From NCBI GenBank assembly GCA_020438485.1, contig JAGQUM010000002.1, positions 1 to 64,000 on the forward strand: a stretch of DNA of 64,000 nt. The letters run 5' to 3'. Under the pieces are notes generated by a model. That model did no database searches. It was not told the origin of the DNA and was given only the letters and a program-made list of their open reading frames with translations. The number at the start of each line of letters is the position of its first letter. The first letter of the stretch is position 1. Origin of the DNA: Thermoleophilia bacterium (GTDB taxonomy: Bacteria; Actinomycetota; Thermoleophilia; Miltoncostaeales; Miltoncostaeaceae). Below, one piece after another: positions 58,984-64,000 of the stretch. Both the position numbers and the translations under genes were made by a program.

Positions 58984-60594
58984 GTGGCAGCGGCCCGCAA
59001 CACCGCGCCCGCGGGGCCCGCGGAGCGCGCTCATCCCCCGACGCTCGGCGACCTGCGGGGCGGCCAGGTGCTGGGGCCGCCGGCGGCGGCGCTGGACGAC
59101 GAGCAGCTGGCCGCGACCGTCGGCGGGGTCCGCCTGGCCGGGCAGGACGCGGGCGGCCCGAACGACGTGCTGCTGGCGGAGAGCTGCCCCGCGTCCATTC
59201 CCGCCGGGGTCGTCGCGGTGGTGGCCCGGCGAGCGCCGCGGGGGTCGCGGTCCGTGCCCGTGCTCGTCGCGCCGGAGGGCGCCACCTGGGCGCAGATCAT
59301 CGACGACGTGGCCGACGTGCTCGGAGCCGATCCGGCGCGCCGGGCCGCGGGCCGCGCCCGCTCCGCCCTGCGCGCGCCGCTGGTGGAAGGCGGTGGGTGG
59401 GACCGCATCGCCGAGATCGCCGCAGCGCTGCTGGGCGCCCCCGTCGCGTTCCTCGACGACCACCTGGACGTGCTGGCGGCGCACCCGGACGGCGCACCCG
59501 GGCTGGTGGCCGCCGTCGGCGAGGGCGACGTCGGCCTGTCCGGCGTCCTCGAGGCTGCGGACGACGGTGCCCTGCGCGCGGCGATCTCCGGCCCGGGAGG
59601 CCGCCCCGTCGGCGTGCTGCTGGCCGGGCTGGACGGGCCCCCCGCCGCGTCCGAGGAGGCCGTCCTGCGCGAGGTCTCCGCCGCCGCGTCCCTGGAGTGG
59701 AGCCGGCAGGAGCTGCGCACGGCCACCGAGTCCCAGCTGCGGGGCGATCTCATCCGGGAGCTGATGGCGGGCGAGTCGATCTCGCGCGAGTCGCTGATCC
59801 GCCGCGGCCGCCACCTCGGCGCCGACCTGTCCGGCGGCGCGGTCGCGGTGCTGGGCGCCATCGGCGACCCGGCGTCCCCCGATCCGCCGGACGAGCGCGT
59901 GGTGCGGCGCCTGCTGCGCCAGGCCCGCGGCATCATCGACATGCACTGGCCCCGTGCCCTGCTCGACTGGGACGCGGGCCGCCTGCTGGTGCTGCTGCCC
60001 GGCCCCCGCGACGAGGCCACCGCCGACCGAGCCGCGATCGAGTCCCGCGCTCACGGGCTGGCCACCCGCCTCATCGCGTCGTCGGCCGACGCCGTCCCGG
60101 GCCTCACCCTGGCGATCTCGCGCTTCACCTCGGACCCCGAGCGGCTGGGGTCCGCGCTGGAGGAGGCCGGCCTCGCGCTGTCGATCGGCTCCCGCCTGGG
60201 GCGCGCCGGCGACGTGATCACGTTCGAGGAAACCGGGACGTACAAGCTGCTGTTCCAGATCTTCGCCGAGCGCCCCGAGGAGCTGTCGGGCTTCTACGAG
60301 CAGACCATCGAGCCCCTCGTTCGCTACGACGAGCAGTACCAGACCGAGCTGGTGGGGACCATGTCGACGTACCTCGAGCTCGACTGCAACCTCGCGGCCA
60401 CCGCGTCCACGCTGTACACGCATCGCCACACGGTGCGCTACCGGCTGGACCGCATCGCCGAGTTGTCGGGCCTGGACATCGGCCGCACCGATGACCGCGA
60501 GAAGCTCACGCTGGGCCTCAAGGCCATGCGCCTGCTGGGCAAGCGCGTCCCGGTGCCGATGGCGAAGGAGGCCGCCACCCGGCAGGCGCGATAG
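58984..60594 (+). CDS. PucR-family transcriptional regulator
   Basis: Regulator of 536 residues. An N-terminal sensing region is followed by a central GGDEF-like CdaR domain (around [20 protein letters not shown]), and the C-terminal HTH has [20 protein letters not shown] and [20 protein letters not shown]. PucR regulators usually control purine, amino acid or nitrogen use. GTG 58984 starts the first clear domain; the frame is open upstream. Divergent position next to GSIII makes glutamine synthetase a plausible target. Confidence 0.9.
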   Translation: MAAARNTAPAGPAERAHPPTLGDLRGGQVLGPPAAALDDEQLAATVGGVRLAGQDAGGPNDVLLAESCPASIPAGVVAVVARRAPRGSRSVPVLVAPEGATWAQIIDDVADVLGADPARRAAGRARSALRAPLVEGGGWDRIAEIAAALLGAPVAFLDDHLDVLAAHPDGAPGLVAAVGEGDVGLSGVLEAADDGALRAAISGPGGRPVGVLLAGLDGPPAASEEAVLREVSAAASLEWSRQELRTATESQLRGDLIRELMAGESISRESLIRRGRHLGADLSGGAVAVLGAIGDPASPDPPDERVVRRLLRQARGIIDMHWPRALLDWDAGRLLVLLPGPRDEATADRAAIESRAHGLATRLIASSADAVPGLTLAISRFTSDPERLGSALEEAGLALSIGSRLGRAGDVITFEETGTYKLLFQIFAERPEELSGFYEQTIEPLVRYDEQYQTELVGTMSTYLELDCNLAATASTLYTHRHTVRYRLDRIAELSGLDIGRTDDREKLTLGLKAMRLLGKRVPVPMAKEAATRQAR

Positions 60595-60745
60595 GCGGGC
60601 CCGGGCCGGTGGTGCGCCGCTCCCGGCGGCGATTCCGCGATCCGGCCGTCTACCGATACACTGGCGACTTGCGGTCCCCGGGGTCGAATTGGTTCGCTCC
60701 GGCGGCGCCGCCTGAGGGTGAACGAATCGACCGCGGGGGGATCGC

Positions 60746-61969
60746 GTGGAGTGGCCTCGGGACGTCTCCCGGGAGGTGAAGCAGATGCTGGCCGACGTGC
60801 GCGGGCCGCTGCGCCTGTCGGTCGCCATGCTCACCAGCTTCACCTCGGACCGCCAGGCCGTGGAGATCATGGACAGCGCGGGCCCGCCGCCCGTGCCGCC
60901 GGACTTCAGCCACCCACTGGCCGACTCGTTCTGCCGGGCGATCCTGGCGGGTGAGATGACGCCCGTCATCAACGACGTCCAGAATCACCCGGTTGCCAGC
61001 AAGCTCCCTCCCGCGCGCATTCCGGGGATCCACAGCTTCGTGTCGGTGCCCGTGACGTTCAGCGACGGGCACGTGTTCGGCACGCTCTGCGCCGTCGGCA
61101 TCGACGAAGACGACGAGATCGCCGCCCGCGACCAGCATCTGTTGGAGCTCGTGGCGGGCCTCACGGGGCGCATGATCGAGCCCCTGGTGCGCGCCCGGCG
61201 GCAGGCTGACGAGCTCGAGGTGCGCCACCGAGAGCTGCGGGAGGAGGGAGGCCCCCGCATCGTGCTGCAGCCGATCGTCGACCTCGCGACAAGGGCCCGC
61301 ACCGGGGCCGAGGCACTCAGCCGGTTCCCGGTCGAATGGGGTATGACGCCGGACGCGGTGTTCGCGCAGGCGCACGCCGCGGGCCTCGGCGTGGACCTGG
61401 AGATCGCCGCCGTCGAACGCGTCATGGACGTCGTCGGCGACGTCGAGGGGTACGTGGGCATCAACGCCAGCCTCGCCGCGCTGCACTCGGCCGCGTTCGA
61501 GGACGCGCTGTCGGGCGCGCCAGCCGAGCGCATACTGCTGGAGATCTCCGAGCACGACAGGGTGGACGACTACCCGCGCCTCCTGTCGCGCCTGGACAAG
61601 CTGCGCGAGAGCGGCTTCCGCCTCGCGATCGACGACGTGGGCGCCGGCTACTCGTCGCTTCAGCACCTGGTGCAGATCGCGCCGGACGTGATCAAGCTGG
61701 ACCGTTCCATCGTCACGGGCCTGGCCGCGGACCCGATGCGTCACACGCTGGTGGGGTCCCTGGTGGACTTCGCGCGTGGCTGCGGGGCCCGCCTCATCGC
61801 CGAGGGGGTCGAGACCCGAGACGATGCCGATGCGCTCGCGGGTCTGGGCGTGCAGTTCGGCCAGGGGTGGTTCCTGGGTATGCCGGGCGATCCCTCCGAG
61901 CTGGGGGCGGCCGAGGGTGCGGCGGCGGACGGCGACGACGCGCCCGTGGCGGCCGAGCCCCGCCACTGA
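60746..61969 (+). CDS. GAF-like sensor plus EAL phosphodiesterase
   Basis: Soluble c-di-GMP phosphodiesterase of 407 residues. The N-terminal GAF-like domain spans about residues 25-150 (SFVSVPVTFSDGHVFGTLCA). The EAL domain has VLQPIVDLATRARTGAEALS, GINASLAAL, LLEISEHD, IDDVGAGYSSLQHL, VIKLDRSI, IAEGVET and FGQGWFLG, so it is probably active. Ligand of the GAF unknown. GTG 60746 follows a GGGGGGAT Shine-Dalgarno-like stretch. No GGDEF. Confidence 0.92.
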   Translation: MEWPRDVSREVKQMLADVRGPLRLSVAMLTSFTSDRQAVEIMDSAGPPPVPPDFSHPLADSFCRAILAGEMTPVINDVQNHPVASKLPPARIPGIHSFVSVPVTFSDGHVFGTLCAVGIDEDDEIAARDQHLLELVAGLTGRMIEPLVRARRQADELEVRHRELREEGGPRIVLQPIVDLATRARTGAEALSRFPVEWGMTPDAVFAQAHAAGLGVDLEIAAVERVMDVVGDVEGYVGINASLAALHSAAFEDALSGAPAERILLEISEHDRVDDYPRLLSRLDKLRESGFRLAIDDVGAGYSSLQHLVQIAPDVIKLDRSIVTGLAADPMRHTLVGSLVDFARGCGARLIAEGVETRDDADALAGLGVQFGQGWFLGMPGDPSELGAAEGAAADGDDAPVAAEPRH

Positions 61970-61976
61970 GGGCCCG

Positions 61977-62014
61977 CCGTTCCCCGCGGCGCCCGCCCGG
62001 GTGCCGCGGGGAAC
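61977..62014. terminator. bidirectional hairpin between convergent genes
   Basis: CGTTCCCCGCGGC pairing with GCCGCGGGGAACG, thirteen perfect pairs and a 12-base loop, placed between stops at 61969 and 62027. Confidence 0.85.
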
Positions 62015-62026
62015 GCGAAACCGGTG

Positions 62027-63085
62027 CTAGTGGTGGCCGTTCGCGCCCGGGTCGCTCGCGCCGCCCGGTCCCGGCTTGCCGTCGCCGGCGAGGATCATGC
62101 CGATGGCGCCCTTGGCCGCGTGGTCGAACTGGTGCGTGACGAACGGGAACTGGCCCTCGCCCACAAACTTCGCCTCGAGCACCGTGCTGCCCGATGCCGG
62201 CAGGTTCAGCGTCTGGCGCCCCACCGTGAGGTTGAACGGGTTACCGTCGTCATACGCCTTGTCGAAGATCGTGCCCACGATGTGGAAGCTGCTCTGCTCG
62301 CTGGGTCCCGCGTTCAGCACGAAGAAGCGCGCGTCGCTGTTGGCCTTCACCTTGATCGGCCTGGTGAGGTACTGGGCCGGGATCCCGTTGAACGCCATCG
62401 CGTCCTCGTTGTTGGTGTTGATGTCCTCCAGCGAGCCGTAGATCTCGGACTGCGTGATGGCGTACTCGGGCATCGGCCGCCCGAATCCCTTCTTGGGCTG
62501 GACGATGATCATCCCGTACATGCCCATGCCGATGTGGTGGAGCACCGGTGCGGTGGCGCAGTGGTACATGAACACACCCGGGTAGTCGAGCTTGAACTTG
62601 AACTCGCCGGCCTTGCCGGGGGCCACCTGCACGTGCCCTCCGCCCAGCGTGAGGCGCGAGGCGTGGTAGTCCACGCTGTGGAAGAACTGGCTCGACTTGT
62701 CGTTCTTGATCTTGATCGTGACGGTGTCGCCCTGCACGGCGCGCAGCACGGGCCCCGGGACGCTGTTGTTGAACGTCCACATCCGGTAGACCTTGTCGCC
62801 GACCTTGACGTTCTTCTCGGTGGTGGTGAGTTCGAACGTCTTGGGCCCGGGCTGGACGGGCTTGGTCCTGGGGTCGTACGCCGGCATCGTGAAGTCCACG
62901 GGTCCGTCGGGCGCTGTGGACGTCTCGGCGGCCGACGTGCCCTGGGCGGCGCCGTCGGACGAGTTGTCGCCCTGGCACGAGGCGAGACCCGTCACGCCGG
63001 CCGCCACCAGCGCAGCGGTCGAGATGAGTGCCAGGCTGCCCCGCCGCCGGATCCGCCGGGGCCGGGTGGGGGATTGGCTGTCCAT
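62027..63085 (-). CDS. two-domain cupredoxin lipoprotein, CuNIR-like
   Basis: Copper-containing nitrite-reductase-like protein of 352 residues. A basic leader, helix and lipobox (GLASC) anchor it outside the membrane. The first cupredoxin has FFHSVDYHASRLTLGGG, where the two His and the Asp match the type 1, type 2 and catalytic positions, and MYHCATAPVLHHIGMGMYG, the type 1 Cys/His/Met set. The second has SSFHIVGTIFDKAY and FPFVTHQFDHAAKGAIG. At the position of the second catalytic His (LIGGHGD in NirK) Ile seems to stand, so nitrite reduction is uncertain. ATG 63085. Confidence 0.85.
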   Translation of the reverse strand: MDSQSPTRPRRIRRRGSLALISTAALVAAGVTGLASCQGDNSSDGAAQGTSAAETSTAPDGPVDFTMPAYDPRTKPVQPGPKTFELTTTEKNVKVGDKVYRMWTFNNSVPGPVLRAVQGDTVTIKIKNDKSSQFFHSVDYHASRLTLGGGHVQVAPGKAGEFKFKLDYPGVFMYHCATAPVLHHIGMGMYGMIIVQPKKGFGRPMPEYAITQSEIYGSLEDINTNNEDAMAFNGIPAQYLTRPIKVKANSDARFFVLNAGPSEQSSFHIVGTIFDKAYDDGNPFNLTVGRQTLNLPASGSTVLEAKFVGEGQFPFVTHQFDHAAKGAIGMILAGDGKPGPGGASDPGANGHH

Positions 63086-63238
63086 TTCGGTTCATCCTTC
63101 GTGTCGGTGGGGCAGCGCGCGAGGGGGCTTCGCCTCCGAACGCACGATTGCACCGACTCGCCGGTGCCGCCATCTTCCGACAGCGGCGGGGGCCGTCCGC
63201 ACCCGACACGAGGGACATTGGTCGAGGCAAACCTCTCT

Positions 63239-64000
63239 TTATTCGGCGGGGCGGCGCGCCGGCGCGCCACGCGCCCCGGACCGGGCGGCGTCGTGCAGCG
63301 CCAGTGCGGCGCGGCGCGCCACGGGGCCCGGGCCCGGACCGCCGTCGGCGACGGGTGCGTCGTCGATGGCCGTGATGGCGGTGACCCCCGCGAACGCGCT
63401 CACCGTGAAAACCTCCGTGGCCGCGCGCCACTCGTCTCGGGTCGCGGCGCGTTCCACCACCTCGGGCATGCGCTCGCGCAGCACGTCGCGGCCGACGCCC
63501 GGGAGGATTCCCCGCACCGGCGCGGTCATGACCTCGCCGTCCACCACGGCGAACGCGGCGGCGTGGATGCCCTCGCCCAGCCGCCCGGCGGCGTCCAGCA
63601 GCAACGCCGTGCCCACCCCGGACGCGCGCATCGTCCGCTGGGCGTGCGCGAGGTGTGCGCGGCTGGCGGTCTTGTGCTCGGCGAACCAGAACGACGGCAT
63701 CCAGCCCCCCGGAACGGTGAGGGCCGTGGACAGGGCGGGGGCGGGAGAGGCGGGGAGCGCGTCGGCCACCTCGACCCACCGCAGGCCGGCGGCGCTCACG
63801 CACACGCGCACCCGCAGGGGGCCGGGGCCCGCGCCGGCCAGCGCCGCGTCCACGTCGGCGTCGACGGCCCCCGCGTCGAACCCCGCGTAGCCCAGGGCGG
63901 CGGCAGAGCGCCGCAGGCGGGCCATGTGCCGTTCGCGCTGCCACACGCGGCCACCGCAGGCGCGCATCGTCTCGATCAGGGCGTCGCCCGCCCGCGCAAG
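63239..64000 (-). CDS. class IV aminotransferase-like protein (BCAT/ADC-lyase type), N-terminus off window
   Basis: PLP-dependent fold-type IV enzyme. The frame enters from the right edge reading GDALIETMRACGGRVWQRER, where the family start (GDGLFET) is expected shortly outside. PSFWFAEHKTASRAHLAHAQ holds the PLP Lys in HKT, and GTALLLDAAGRLGEGIHAAA and PVRGILPGVGRDVLRERMPE follow. It could be aminodeoxychorismate lyase (folate), a branched-chain or D-amino-acid aminotransferase. No pabA/B neighbour is visible to decide. Confidence 0.85.
   Translation of the reverse strand, partial: LARAGDALIETMRACGGRVWQRERHMARLRRSAAALGYAGFDAGAVDADVDAALAGAGPGPLRVRVCVSAAGLRWVEVADALPASPAPALSTALTVPGGWMPSFWFAEHKTASRAHLAHAQRTMRASGVGTALLLDAAGRLGEGIHAAAFAVVDGEVMTAPVRGILPGVGRDVLRERMPEVVERAATRDEWRAATEVFTVSAFAGVTAITAIDDAPVADGGPGPGPVARRAALALHDAARSGARGAPARRPAE

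Noticed and set aside
1-64000. tRNA, rRNA, CRISPR arrays, insertion sequences, prophage, attachment sites
   Set aside because: Read for on both strands; no cloverleaf, regularly spaced repeat, transposase, integrase or phage gene was seen.

Overview
This 64 kb window is GC-rich (roughly 72 % by eye), densely packed chromosomal DNA. Start codons are mostly ATG and GTG with some TTG, and many consecutive genes share GTGA, ATGA or TTGA stop/start overlaps. AhpE-type peroxiredoxin, a GpgS-type glucosyl-3-phosphoglycerate synthase, an F420-type PPOX protein, PucR regulation and paired GSI-alpha/GSIII glutamine synthetases suggest a free-living actinobacterium, perhaps a deep branch such as Thermoleophilia. 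That placement is inferred from gene content. I see no tRNA, rRNA, CRISPR array, prophage or insertion sequence.

Left part (1-24 kb): a class A penicillin-binding protein cut by the left edge; a thioredoxin operon (trxB-trxA-fmdB-CsoR/CstR-like repressor) headed by a perfect 8-4-8 palindrome; rlmN followed by an apparent relic of its own 3' end; a zinc-starvation regulon with two Zur-like boxes, one between a COG0523 GTPase (frameshifted here) and a YibE/F membrane protein, the other at znuABC; ahpE, lipB, a rhodanese-sufE pair, an HtrA protease, a LysR/SnoaL divergent pair, a PhoR-like two-component system, and an SDR-glycerate kinase pair.

Middle (24-49 kb): this is the cell-surface and compatible-solute sugar region. 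gpgS sits with an MpgP-like phosphatase (glucosylglycerate). rmlA-rmlD-rmlB make dTDP-L-rhamnose. A WbpA/WbpB/WbpD set plus a non-hydrolysing UDP-GlcNAc 2-epimerase would supply most of the UDP-ManNAc(3NAc)A pathway, but the WbpE aminotransferase is missing. Further along are a GlgC-like nucleotidyltransferase, a polyprenyl glycosylphosphotransferase that would start a surface glycan, a GT4 glycosyltransferase, an ABC-2 exporter, and an ArsR-SRPBCC-VOC operon under a two-operator promoter.

Right part (49-64 kb): two EAL-domain phosphodiesterases, one with a degenerate GGDEF and one with a GAF-like sensor; a two-gene operon joining a PaaK/LuxE-like adenylating enzyme to a FeeM-type N-acyl amino acid synthase; GSI-alpha and GSIII glutamine synthetases with a divergent PucR regulator; a CuNIR-like two-domain cupredoxin lipoprotein; and a class IV aminotransferase cut by the right edge.

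The least ordinary items are the FeeM/PaaK-like operon (candidate acyl-amino-acid signal or lipid), the persulfide-sensor-like repressor and palindrome on the thioredoxin operon, and the Zur boxes that overlap start codons.
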